A stretch of DNA of 64,000 bases, taken from contig JACSVZ010000002.1 of NCBI GenBank assembly GCA_014706295.1, positions 54,970,660-55,034,659 on the forward strand, written 5' to 3'. The DNA comes from Lycocorax pyrrhopterus obiensis (Eukaryota > Chordata > Aves > Passeriformes > Paradisaeidae). Position numbers and translations under genes: made by a program. Below, one piece after another: positions 1-10,362 of the stretch. The notes beneath the pieces are model-generated. The model was not told the origin of the DNA, did no database searches, and saw only the letters and a program-made list of their open reading frames with translations. Position 1 is the stretch's first letter; each line of letters opens with the position of its first letter.

Positions 1-661
1 ACTGACTGATGGCAGACTGACCGTGAGCCAGCAGTGTGCCCTGGTGGCCAAGAAGGCCAGTGGCATCCGGGTCTGTATCAGGAATAGTGTGGCCAGCAGG
101 ACCAGGGAAGTGATTCTTGCCCTGTACTCAGCACTGGTGAGGCCACACTTGAGTACTGTGTCCAGTTCTGGGACCCTCAGTTTAGGAAGGATGTTGAGAT
201 GCTGGAGCATGTCCAGAGAAGGGCAACAAGGCTGGTGAAGGGTCTGGAACACAAGTCCTATGAGGAGTGGCTGAGGGAGCTGGGGTTGTTTAGCCTGGAG
301 AAAAAGAGGCTCAGGGGAGACCTTTTCACTCTCTACGACTACCTGAAAGGTTGTAGCCCTGTGGGGGTTGATGTCTTATCCCAGGCAACCAGCGACAGGA
401 CAAGAGGACACAGCCTTAAACTGTGGCAGGGGAGGTTTAGGCTGGACATTAGGAAGAATTTCTTCATAGAAAGAGTGATTGGGCATTGGAATGGGCTGCC
501 CAGGGAGGTGGTTACCATCTCTGGAGGTGCTTAAGAAAAGACTCAATGTGGCACTTAATGGCATGGTCTAGTTGACAAGGTGGTGTTAGGTCATAGGTTG
601 GACTTGATGATCTCAAAGGTCTTTTCCAACCTAGTTGATTCTGTGATTTCATGATTCTGTG
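1..661 (+). mobile_element. CR1 LINE, 3' part (cut by window edge)
   Basis: This is the 3' end of a CR1 non-LTR retrotransposon in sense orientation. An open stretch at 199-534 encodes the conserved C-terminal region after the reverse transcriptase core, with signatures such as [26 protein letters not shown] and [12 protein letters not shown]. The family's frame resumes after 534 in another phase (reading [13 protein letters not shown] then a stop), so a single-base indel has broken it. The element ends at about 640-661 with the short ATTCTGTGA-like repeats that mark CR1 3' termini. The 5' part lies outside the window. It is a dead copy. Confidence 0.93.
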
Positions 662-1232
662 AAGTGAGCTATTTTATTGGGTTTTGCTAGAAAACAGCAA
701 ATACATAATGAATGAATGCCCTGAACTGTATCTCCTGATACTGTTACCCCTGCAAAGGGATAATACTAGAAAAACACCTGAAAGAGGATAATCTTCTAGA
801 CTGGAAATAGCACCTGATAGAAACACAAAAATATGGAAGAGAATAGGTGTTTCAGAAGCTAAACACTACCCCATGTTTGCAAGCACACATTAACATCTGT
901 GATCTATTCTCTAAATGAGAAACACAGTGAAAAAGCAGCCTGCACTCTTGTGTCTACAGAGCTACATTTTTTTACCTTTTGGGCTATCAGAGGACAATGG
1001 AAGTCTCCCACAGAGCATTGCTGATATCCTGCTCAAGCTCCACGCTGGAATTGATGCAATCCTTTAGAGTTCACTGGCAACACGTTCTTTACTTCCATAT
1101 ACACACTGTCAGGTAAAATTGCTAGGCTCAACTGCATATTTTTCCATTTCATCCTACAGGTGAAGGGCTCAGAAGCAGAAGAATGTTGCATTTGTAAAAC
1201 ACTCCAGAATATATAAGTACACCGAAGAGAGA
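662..1232. other. Unique spacer, no gene seen
   Basis: AT-rich sequence between two CR1 copies. No recognisable ORF, RNA gene or repeat. Confidence 0.6.
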
Positions 1233-1675
1233 TTCATAAAATCAGGTGAGTTGTAAGGGACCCATCAGGATCATCAAGTCAAACTCCTGGCCCTGTACAG
1301 AACAGCCCCAAGAGTCACACCATGTGCCTGAAAGTGTTGTCCAAATACTTCTTGAGATCTGTCAGGCTTGGTGCTGTGACCACTTCCCTGGGGTGCCTGT
1401 TCCAGTGCCCAACCACCCACTGAATGAAGAACGCTTTCTGGATATCTAACCTAAACCACCTCTCACTCAGCTTCATGCAATTTCCTCAAGTCTTCTCACT
1501 GTTCATGAGAGTGAAGAGATCAGTGCCCGTCCCTCCACTTCCCCTTGTGAGGATGTTGAAGAGTGCAATGAGGTCTCTTCTCATTCTCTTCTTCTCCAGG
1601 CTGAACAGACCAAGTGACCTCAGCCGCTCCTCATACAGCTTCCCCTCAAGGCCCTTCACTATTCCCATGGCCCTC
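1233..1675 (-). mobile_element. CR1 LINE, 3' part, left piece of a split copy
   Basis: An older CR1 copy in reverse orientation. Read on the minus strand it encodes the CR1 C-terminal motifs, for example [19 protein letters not shown] (from about 1,640 down to 1,550) followed by the 3' tail near 1,233. It stops at CCCTC (1,671-1,675), which is duplicated at 4,286-4,290; the rest of the same CR1 resumes there. It was therefore interrupted by a later LTR insertion. The 3' end is more diverged than in the copies at 1-661 and 31,178-31,706, which suggests an older subfamily. Confidence 0.88.
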
Positions 1676-1739
1676 TGTAGTGGGTTGATGCCAGCTTGAT
1701 GCCAGGTACCCACAAAAGCCACTCTCTCACTCTCCTCTG

Positions 1740-2034
1740 TGTTGTATAATGTATTTAAACCCTGTTGGTATGCACTAGCCAAACTCTCACTCAAGACCAG
1801 GATCCACACACCAGGATCCAGTTAGACCAGGATCTACACACCAGGATCCAATTATTGGCTCATTAACCTCCTACAAACAGCTGTGGCTGCAGGGCGGGCA
1901 TTAGCCCTATAAATCAAGCCCTGGGAGGAGCCAAAGGGAGAGAGAGGTGGTTGTTCCTGGTTGCTGTGTTGTTGCTGGAGCTCTGTGATGAGAAATTATA
2001 ATCCAAGACTCAGAAGACTGCGAGCTCCAGCACA
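1740..2034 (+). repeat. 5' LTR of the small provirus
   Basis: 295 bp with TG...CA ends. Upstream of a TATA box (TATAAA, 1,908-1,913), two roughly 30 bp copies of an AGACCAGGATCC-containing unit lie in tandem (about 1,795-1,854) and may be U3 enhancer repeats. By eye it differs from the 3' LTR at 7 of 295 positions (about 2.4%) with no indels, so the insertion is fairly young compared with its host repeats. Confidence 0.88.
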
Positions 2035-2036
2035 AG

Positions 2037-2054
2037 TGGTGACCCTGACGTGAT
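2037..2054 (+). promoter_or_regulatory. Retroviral primer-binding site, tRNA-Trp type
   Basis: Starts with TGGTGACCC two bases after the LTR's terminal CA, the expected position. It agrees with the avian alpharetroviral tRNA-Trp site except for one C-to-T change. In the virus this site anneals the tRNA that primes minus-strand DNA synthesis. Confidence 0.85.
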
Positions 2055-2549
2055 GCCAACACGCAGCGTGAGAACCGCCGTGGCAAAACACCCAGAGGGG
2101 TATTCCCACATCTAAACCCATGTGAGAACTGCCGCAGTGGGACTATAGTGGTTCATGCCCAAAGAGGTGTGGACTGCAGGCCACAGCGGGGGGAAGTCGC
2201 GAGACGGCTTCTCTTGGAGCTCGGGAGGCCGAGAAAAGGCTCCCAGGAGAAGAGCTCCCGACCATCACCAGAAAGAGCTCCTGACTATCACCAGAAGAGG
2301 TGAAGACCAGGGGCTGGAGGGAAAAGAGTCTGTCAACAAAGAACAGGCCATATTTAAAGCCCTCCAGCAATTTCCTCTCAAAATCTTTAAAAAGGAATTA
2401 AATGAAAAATACCTGCAGAGGTGAGCAACCGGGAATTGAGGAAAACTAATTTAAAGGTCTTGAAAGGAAATGGAGTCAAAAAAATATTAATTTGATTGTT
2501 ATTAAAAAAGACTAAAAATATATTAAATATAGTTTGGCTAGTGCAAAAC

Positions 2550-2560
2550 AAAAAGGGGGA
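2550..2560 (+). promoter_or_regulatory. Polypurine tract
   Basis: AAAAAGGGGGA, followed by AT and the TG start of the 3' LTR. This is the usual place for the plus-strand primer. The two-base gaps here and before the primer-binding site fit two-base trimming of each end by integrase. Confidence 0.85.
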
Positions 2561-2562
2561 AT

Positions 2563-2857
2563 TGTTGTATAATGTATTTAAACCCTGTTGGTATGCACTA
2601 GCCAAACTCTCACTCAAGACCAGGATCCACACACCAGGATCCAGTTAGACCAGGATCCACACACCAGGATCCAGTTATTGGCTCATTAACCTCCTACAAA
2701 CAGCTGTGGCTGCAGGGTGGGCATTAGCCCTATAAATCAAGCCCTGGGAGGAGCCAAAGGGACAGAGAGGTGGTTGTTCCTGGTTGCTGTGTTGTTGCTG
2801 GAGCTCTGCAATGAGAAATTATAATCCAAGACTCAGAAGACTGCGAGCTCCGGCACA
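2563..2857 (+). repeat. 3' LTR of the small provirus
   Basis: 295 bp, colinear with the 5' LTR and without gaps. TATA box at 2,731-2,736. The U3 tandem repeat is retained and its two copies are more alike here than in the 5' LTR. Confidence 0.88.
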
Positions 2858-3646
2858 CCCTCTGCAGTTGGACAGATAAGAGAAAATATAATGAAGGATT
2901 CATGAGCTGAGACAAGGAGTGGGAGAGATCACTCACTAAATACCACCATGGGCAAAACAGGCTAGAATTAAAGATATTAGTTGAATTTATTACTAAGAAG
3001 ATCAGAGCAGGATAATTGGAAGTAAAATAAAACCTTAACAACACCTTCCCCCCACCTCTCCCTCCTTCCCCGCTCTACCTCCTTCCCCAGTAGGGCAGGG
3101 AGACAGGGAATGGGGGCTATGGTCAGTTCCATTGTTTTTTCTGCTGCTCAGGCAGAGGAGTCGTCCCCCTGCTGCAGCATGAGGTTCCTCCCATGGGAAA
3201 TAGCTCTCCATGAACTTCTCCAACATGAGTCCATCTCACAAGCAGCAACTCTCTGCAAACTGCTGCCATGTGAGCCCATCCCACAGGCAACAGTCCTCCC
3301 CTGTTGAGGTCACAACCCCCATTTATATACTCCCCCAAATGCTGCAGCATGCGTCACTCTTCCACAGGGTGCAGTCCTTTAAGGACAGGCTGCTCCAGGG
3401 TGGGATCCTCTCTCAATGGGCCTCCCATGGGCTCACAGCCTCCTCTCAGGCATTCACCTGCTCTGCCATGGGCTCCTCCATGGGCTGCAGGTGGATCCCT
3501 GCATCCCCTTGGTCCTCCATGGGCTGCAGGGGCACAGCTGCTTCACCATGGTCTGCACCACGGCCTGCAGGGCAATCCCAGCTCCAGTGCTTGGAGCACC
3601 TCCTCCTCCTCCTTCTCCACTGACCTTCATGTCTGCAGAGTTGTTC

Positions 3647-4018
3647 TGTTGGGGTGCACTATGTGCTGGAAGAGAGATAGGCCCTGAGGGCTGGAGAGAG
3701 AGCCTCTTTCTTGGACCCGGAGGTGACCCTGGGAGTGCATCCAGGTCACCGGGGATGGGCTGAGAGAGGATTGTGGGTTTCTGGACAGTGTTGGGCCTAT
3801 GAGAAGTGATAATTGTAGTTTGTGGTCTTATAGGGTATTGTTTACCTGTTACTGTAAAGGTAATATCTGTGCAATACCCCAGGTGATTGGGGGACACTGA
3901 GGTGAACATCTTTCCTGTTTATATGATATGATATCCTGTTAGGTGCTGGCATTTAGGGGATTCTGCGTGTGCAATAAAGGCTTTGCACTTTCCATCTTGC
4001 CCTTGCAGGATTATTACA
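3647..4018 (+). mobile_element. Solo LTR, 372 bp, nested in the minus-strand LTR
   Basis: Begins TGTTGGGG and ends ATTACA, with a perfect 6 bp target duplication TTGTTC at 3,641-3,646 and 4,019-4,024. Deleting it and one target copy rejoins the host LTR as GTTGTTCCCCTCAC, continuous with that family's sequence as I know it. An AATAAA signal at 3,973-3,978, about 40 bp before the 3' end, sets the orientation as plus. The 6 bp duplication fits a beta- or alpharetrovirus-like (ERVK-type) integrase. No internal region remains, so it formed by LTR-LTR recombination. Confidence 0.85.
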
Positions 4019-4285
4019 TTGTTCCCCTCACATATTTTCACTCCACTCTTCTCTGGCTGCACTTCTGCACAGTAACTCTTTTTTTTTTTTCTTTCCTCTT
4101 AAATCTGTTATCACAGAGATGTTACCACCATTTCTAATTGGCCCAGCCTTGACCAGCGGCACGTCCATCTTCGGAGCTACTAGGGATTGGCTCTGCCAGA
4201 CATGGAAGAAGCTTCTAGCAGCTTCTCACAGAAGCCACCACTGTAGCCCCCCACAACCAAAGCTTGGCCATGTAAACCGAATACA

Positions 4286-4385
4286 CCCTCCTTTGGATGC
4301 TCTCTGATAGCTTCATGTCTTTTTATATTGTGGTGACCTAAACTGCACACACTGCTCAAGGTGAGGCAGCACTGGTGCAGATTCT
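4286..4385 (-). mobile_element. CR1 LINE, right piece of the split copy
   Basis: Continuation of the CR1 at 1,233-1,675. On the minus strand it reads through the region just upstream in CR1 (CACTGGTGC...GCCTCACCTTGAG-like, then the GTCCAAAGGAGGG-like stretch). It ends near 4,385, where the copy is 5' truncated, as is usual for LINE insertions. Confidence 0.8.
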
Positions 4386-5000
4386 TTAAGAAAGACCCAC
4401 TGACATAATACTATTCAAGCATAAGTCCCTTTGATATAGAAGTCTTCTACAAGTGGAGAGCATTGTAGTAAGTCCAGCACACATTCTGTTGAGAAGAAAG
4501 CTTGTTAGCAATACTGTAATGCAATACTTGATTAACCACAGCAAAGGATAGACTTTCAAATTAATCCAGTTTTTGCCTGTGATTTCATTTAGCCTAAAAG
4601 GAATCTTGTAGTATGAAGCTGTAGTATGAAAGCTGAGGTTTGAGGATGCATCTGGCTTTCTTATGTTTGCAGCTTAAATGTCAAAACCTTCAGCAGGCTG
4701 TTGGGAAAAAGAATTCAATATGAAAAAGATTAAACCCATTTCCATATATGCACTGGCAGAATAATTATTTCTTTGTTCCTCCTTTTAGAAACAGCTTTCA
4801 AAGCTCTCCATTAATGTCCTACTTTTTCATCTATTGTCTATCTTTCCTCTTTGAAGAAAAGTTTACCACTTATCGAAAACCAATTGGTTTGTTGGGGGGA
4901 TATGGTGGTGGTTGTGGTTCAGCCTTTAAACCATAATCCACGAGAAAGACACTACCAAAACTAAGAAGAATGAACCACACACTTTTTCCAAACTTGAACT
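4386..5000. other. Unique spacer, no gene seen
   Basis: AT-rich unique sequence. A short G/T-rich stretch at about 4,888-4,920 is the only compositional oddity. Confidence 0.55.
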
Positions 5001-5505
5001 ACATACAGAACCACAGAATTACAGAATTGCTGAGTTTGGAAGGAACCTCTGTAGATCATCTAGTCCAGCACTCTGCCAAGACAGCTTACACAGGAATGCA
5101 TCCAGGTGGGAGGGAGACTCCGCAATCTCCCTGGGCAGCCTGTTCCAGTGCTCTGCCACCGTCAATACAGAGAAGTTCTTCTTCATGTTGAGGTGGAACT
5201 TTTTGTGGTTTAATTTATGGCCATCACTCCTTGTCCAACCCCTGAGCACCATGGAAGAGTCTGGCAACAGCCTTTTGGCAACTTCCTTTGAGATATTTCT
5301 ATGCATCAGGCCCAGCTTCCACAGTCTCTCCTCATAAGAGAAATGCTTCAGACCTCTAATTACCTTTGTGGCCTTCCGCTGGACCCTCTCCTTGTCTCTC
5401 TTGTACTGAGGAACCCAGAACTGGACACAGCACTCCAGATGTAGCCTCACTAGGGGGAGTAGAGGGGGAGGATCATCTCCCTTGGCCACGGTCTTCCCAC
5501 ACTCT
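5001..5505 (-). mobile_element. CR1 LINE, 3' part
   Basis: Reverse-orientation CR1, 5' truncated. The 3' terminus is at about 5,001 (ACCACAGAATTACAGAATT on the + strand). The minus strand keeps a 156-codon open stretch (5,489-5,019) with CR1 motifs such as QRKATKVIRGLKHFSYEERLWKLGL, NHKKFHLNMKKNF and EHWNRLPREIAESPS. Its long open frame and good match suggest a younger copy than the one at 1,233-4,385. Confidence 0.9.
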
Positions 5506-8500
5506 TACATGCTGGAGAAGAGGCCATATCTTTTTCATGGATCTTTGATCTGTATTTAATAACTCTGATTTAGGAAGCAACTCAGAAAAAAATCACAATC
5601 TTTTAACAATGGTTACCCAAATATTTTCTGACATGGGACTGCAGCATAAAGTGACACATACACACCTCAGATACCAATGTGAGCTTGCCCACAAACCCCA
5701 TTCTTACCAGATCATTTGTGAGGAAAAAGAAGTATTATTTTAGTAAAACTTAATAAAACAATAATTATTCTTTTCTTTCTCTAGCCTGAATGGGACAGAT
5801 GAAATCATGAAAGGGGGGGATAAAATATATACTTTATCCTCCTATGCTTTATCCTTCTGTGCTCATGCTGGAGACAGCTGCAGATACTGTGAGTGTCCAA
5901 GGTGGGATTTACCAAGCTGAGGCTGATTCAAAGCAGAAAGATACTGACCAAGAAACGAACTGTCTTTTAGAAAAGCAACTTCCAAAAAATCATTAAACAA
6001 CATTGAGGGAGGGATTGATACCATGGCCAGCAACACCTCTGCTAACAGAACAAGTCTGGATGTAAGTCATGTCTAGAGACAGCTTCATAGACTTGTTCTT
6101 GGTTTTGTAAACTTTATCTGAAACATTGTGGGCCCCAATTTGCCACCAGACAATTCCTGTGCCAATGTAGTTAAGGAATAAAAATGGAATTAAGGGGATT
6201 AACATTAATTTTGCAACAGCTGAAAGCTTTGCAAAGTACTGGTACAGAATGGGAAGGTGATGGAATTGAGCCCTGGTTTTATGCTTGTCTCAGTTCTTGC
6301 TGCACCACTACCACAAGCACGGTTTGCTGATGCCTTGTAAGATGGGCCCCTGAGCTTTTATCTGAGCAGATGCTGAATGGATAAAGGTGAAGAGAAACGA
6401 TGTAACACTGATGTGGTTTTATTATCCTCAGTTTTCTTGTACACAACTGTTTCACACAGCTCTCTGCCACTGCCTAATTCTGGCTACTAGTCCTAATATT
6501 TTGGCTTTTCTGAGTCCTTATTACAATTAGTTCAATATATAAAACCATAAAAACCTTATTAGAAAAATAACTCATTTTTCAACCTTACCAACACGCCTCT
6601 TCTCTAACCACTATGCCCTCTTTCCACGCTGCATCTCCTGATTTCTTCTAGCCCCTTTTTCACAACCTTCTAGCACTTTTTTCACAATCCCATGTTGGCA
6701 GTTACTGTTTCCCCTTTGCACATCACCTTGGTCTGTACTAGATACCTATTCCCAATTCTCCCCCAGCATGGTAACATTCTCTTACTAAATCATACATGAG
6801 ATTATAGTCACAATTGTAAATAATGCTTTAGAGAAGCTAAATAAATTTCAGAAAATTATCCCCTCCCGTCGGAAATAAAATTGGTGTAGTATGGGAATTA
6901 AAGTGACTTCAAGTTGCTGATAGTAGTAATTATATCTGTTCAAATGATAATCCAATGTTGTTTCTTCATAGGAACCTGAAGCTTTTACTGTGAAGTAAAG
7001 GGACTGTATTGAACACTTAAAGTGAAAAAAAAACCACTTGGCTTTGCACTGCTTCTATTTTTAATATTGTAAATAACTAGTTGAGGCAGTGGAAAATCAA
7101 GAGCCAAGTATCGCCTATTATGGGGGCTTAATGTGTCTACTTTGTGCAAAGACCAGTGTCTATATATATCCAAAAATCTAGATGTCAGTCACTGTTCTAG
7201 AAAAACTACTAGGTAAGATGATAGACTTTGTCAGTTGGAAATAGTAATGGCAAGATCTCTGGGAAATTTTTCATTAGAACCTTTAATCCTACCATTCATA
7301 TGAAAGAGGAATAAAAGCCCATGTGTTTCAGTCTGATGTTTTATAAGCAGGGCAATTTGAGTGCTTTAGTCAAAGTTACTTTTTCTTTAAAAATTGCCCT
7401 TTTTAATCTTTTAAAATCATGCAAAAACAACACCCCCCTCCCCTTTAAAATAGAATAAGACTTTTTTAGAATTTGGCATTTGGCCCAGAATAAATATATA
7501 CATGTGTATATGTGCGTATGTATACACACATACATACATAAACTTCCTGCAATTTCTTGGGAGCAAAATAACAATATATATCAACAATAATATTGAGAAA
7601 GAAGTCACACTAAAGGAAACTAATCTGTGAAGTTGTTACATAAACAATATAGTTGTTTATATAATTAAAGGGTCATTATTATATATATTTACAAGCAAAA
7701 CAAATTATCTGAATTATGTTGCTTAACAGTGCGAATACTGTTTTCCACATTTTGTATGTATAGCTTTATATGTTTTAAAGAACTGAGACATTTTGCCAAT
7801 GAGATTTGCCACCAGAAATTTCTGAGCAGCACAGGAACCTGCCCCACAGGTTTTCTATTTCTGTCTTTATCCCTAACCAGGTCCAGTCCCCTTTCCATTG
7901 CTCCTTTGATCTTGGTTTGCCCACACACAGGGCAAGTCCTCTTCCCTACTGTCCCTCATAGTTCCAAACCTCTCTTGGATCCACTCTTCCTTCAGGCTTC
8001 TACTTTTCCATGCCTTGTCACTCTCTAGTCATGGTTGACTACTTGTGCATTCATTGTTTCATTTCATATCTTTTATCTTCCCTGGCTCTTGTCCTTTCTT
8101 CATTTGAATCACACCTTCTCTCTTCTCCATCCCCCCTGAATATGGTCACTGAGTACCTAGAAAAGTAAAGGGTCCCTGATGCCGCCTCTGCCATTTCCCA
8201 AGACAGGCACAGTTAGAAGCCAGTATTTCAAGGGGGACAGAAATAATCTCATACTCCTAAAAGAGGCAAGAAGATACAGGCTTTACTTGGTGCAGTGAAT
8301 AGGACAAAGATAGTATGGAATTGGTGCTCATGGAGTTTGGAATTGGATGGAATTTTTTCAGGAAGCACTTACACAAATACCTATCAGATGTGACTCAGGT
8401 AAGCTGATCCTGTCCATGTGCAGGTGATTTTCTGAGGTTCCTTTTTCACTTTTTCTGTGAATTTTTAAGGGATGTATCTATTTAGAGTTCCCAAGTAAAC

Positions 8501-10026
8501 ATGTGCCAACTACATTTCTCAAAGGCTTGGAATATAACCAAGCGTGGATGGTTTGCCACAGGATACCTGAAGAGACATGTCAAGCTCAATGCTCCTACTC
8601 CTCACCACATTCAGAGTTTTTCTCTTAATTATGATGTATTTTTAAAATGGGCAAAACTACCCCATGTTTCTCTCTCTTCCTTGGGAACCACTGAAGTATT
8701 TTAGCAGAAATTGCCTTCAAAAGTATTCAGGAAGAGTTAGCCAACCAGGTGGAAATACTAAGAGCAGCAGCAAAGGTCTTAAAATAGGAAATACTGGGCT
8801 ACTTCAATTATAGAAGGTTCTACAAGCCCTGCCAATATTTTTCCCTTAGGCTCTCACAAAATGGGGAAGCAAAAAGAGAAATATCTCAGAACTTCACAGA
8901 ATCCCTTAAGCCTCCTATGTTCCCATTTAAAAGGGATTATGAAATAAAATGGAGTAGGAAGCTCCTCAGAATTTCAAAGGAAACTCTTGTGTCGATGCCA
9001 AAATTGCTATTTTAATATTTTTTCCCATGTCTGACTAATTTTAAGGTATTCCTCATTAGCATAACTGTCATTCTTTGCTTTTTTTCTCTTTGCTGTTTTT
9101 ATTCACCCTTTGACTTGGAGTTGAAGAATGTGACTTGCAATAGGAAGTATAGAAAGAGGGAATTTAATTGACGTTAATTCTTATTAATTTAATTTGTTTT
9201 CTTTTTCACTAATACAGGTATACTAACTGAATAATATGGAAAGATAGATCTTCGTCAAATGTCAAAGATCTCAAAATGCGAGCAACACTGCATCCCATGG
9301 GGTAAAAAAGAAGAAGAAAGAAAAGAGAGAACTAGATTAAGCCTTTTGTTTCAAGCATACTCATTTTAAAACCAAATTGATTGAGAAAGCAGCTCTGACT
9401 ACTATAGTTTGAGTAGTGCTCTCTTCCCTCCCTTTCGTGTTTTCATCACTGCCAGCAAAGATATAGATGGAGGCCAATAAAACAGGATTGGACCTTTCAC
9501 CTTGTCTGTTAATGGATATCTATTTGTAACTAAATAAGGCTTTCTCCTTCCTCTCTTCCCCCAGTCTGATTTCTGCCTATCCCTTTTTCATTTCCATCTG
9601 AAAAAAAAAGGAAATTCTAGTCCATTTATTTGGACTCTATTTACATCAAGGTGAGTTTCTACCATTCATGGAAATATAAAAGAACTTTCAAGTATGCATA
9701 AATAAATTACTCTTACAACCCACTTTACAGCTGGTTTGTACTTCCAGATGGTATAAAGAGGTGTCAGTAAAAAGTAGCATTAGGCTACTATCTCCAGTGG
9801 TTGAGCTTCTCAAAAAAGATAAATAACCAAACACAAACATTATAAAAAATGAAAAAATAACCACCATTTTTTAATGAATTTTTTCTTTTCAGATGCTTAT
9901 TTCAGTCTTGTTTTTCCAAAATTAAGAGAAAATACATGAAAATTTTTTACAGTTTGCCTTGCAGGACTGATTGGGAAAAAAATAAAAAGATCGGTGTGGA
10001 GAGAGTATAATTAATATCAGTCAGGA
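5506..10026. other. AT-rich intergenic DNA with one microsatellite
   Basis: No gene recognised. An alternating purine-pyrimidine stretch at about 7,494-7,541 (TA/TG/CA steps) is a short compound microsatellite. The short ORFs here have no family signature and do not exceed chance for this composition. Confidence 0.5.
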
Positions 10027-10050
10027 TGGAGCACACTGGGTTTAATTTTA

Positions 10051-10362
10051 GTGTTCTTCTCTTTTGCTTTCTGTGCCTTCTTTCTGGTTATCTTAGGAAT
10101 CCCTAGTTATTTAAACATTGTAGAATACACTGGTAAATTTCCTCATGTAAGTGCTTCTGAATTTGACAGAACAAGCTTAAAGGCTGCTGGTGATCCTGTT
10201 CGCCCAAATGTAACTCTGTTTAGCTCCACAGATTTACTTCTAATGAATCCTGGTAAATATCAGATAGAAAAGAGACCCCCAAGAACACATTCTCAATATG
10301 CCCATGTTAAACATCTGTTTGAGGTTTACTGTGCTTTTATTTATATTCTTAGGGAAATATGA
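10051..10362 (+). other. Unassigned 103-codon ORF, coding status uncertain
   Basis: An ATG-to-stop frame of 103 residues. Residues 1-20 are strongly hydrophobic (FFSFAFCAFFLVILGIP), like a signal peptide or anchor. The rest is polar with ordinary composition and one N-glycosylation sequon (NVT, at about residue 52). A second ATG at 10,027, in another frame, also opens a hydrophobic segment and ends at about 10,106. No promoter, splice context or homologue is recognised. It could be chance, a small lncRNA ORF or a decayed coding fragment. Confidence 0.2.

Larger units (their letters stand above)
1740..2857 (+). mobile_element. Small two-LTR endogenous retroviral element, tRNA-Trp primed
   Basis: A complete but very short provirus: 295 bp LTR, 528 bp internal region, 295 bp LTR. 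Both LTRs begin TGTTGT and end GCACA. An 18-base primer-binding site follows two bases after the 5' LTR and matches the tRNA-Trp site of avian sarcoma/leukosis-type viruses at all but one position. A polypurine tract lies two bases before the 3' LTR. No gag, pol or env is recognisable internally; the longest open stretch is 89 codons (2,155-2,424) with no known motif. It would need proteins supplied in trans. The target duplication is CCTCTG (1,734-1,739 and 2,859-2,864), with one extra C at the right junction. Confidence 0.88.
1676..4285 (-). mobile_element. Solo LTR (about 1.1 kb) split by two younger LTR insertions
   Basis: A complete minus-strand LTR inside a CR1. On its own strand it begins TGTATT (at 4,285) and ends CTACA (at 1,676), flanked by the 5 bp target duplication CCCTC (1,671-1,675 and 4,286-4,290). 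The minus strand has a TATA box (TATATAAA, 3,322-3,329) and an AATAAA signal (2,987-2,992) in the right order. Removing the nested provirus (1,740-2,864 with one target copy) and the nested solo LTR (3,647-4,024 with one target copy) leaves about 1,107 bp. I recognise the sequence as a family common in bird genomes; a 5 bp duplication is compatible with ERVL-like integration, but the class assignment is inferred. Confidence 0.85.

Noticed and set aside
2155..2424. 89-codon frame inside the small provirus as a gag remnant
   Set aside because: No gag motif such as a major homology region or CCHC knuckle is visible; it is a charged, unremarkable frame.
3035..3909. Overlapping frames of up to 151 codons as host genes
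   Set aside because: They lie inside LTR sequence (the minus-strand LTR and the nested solo LTR).
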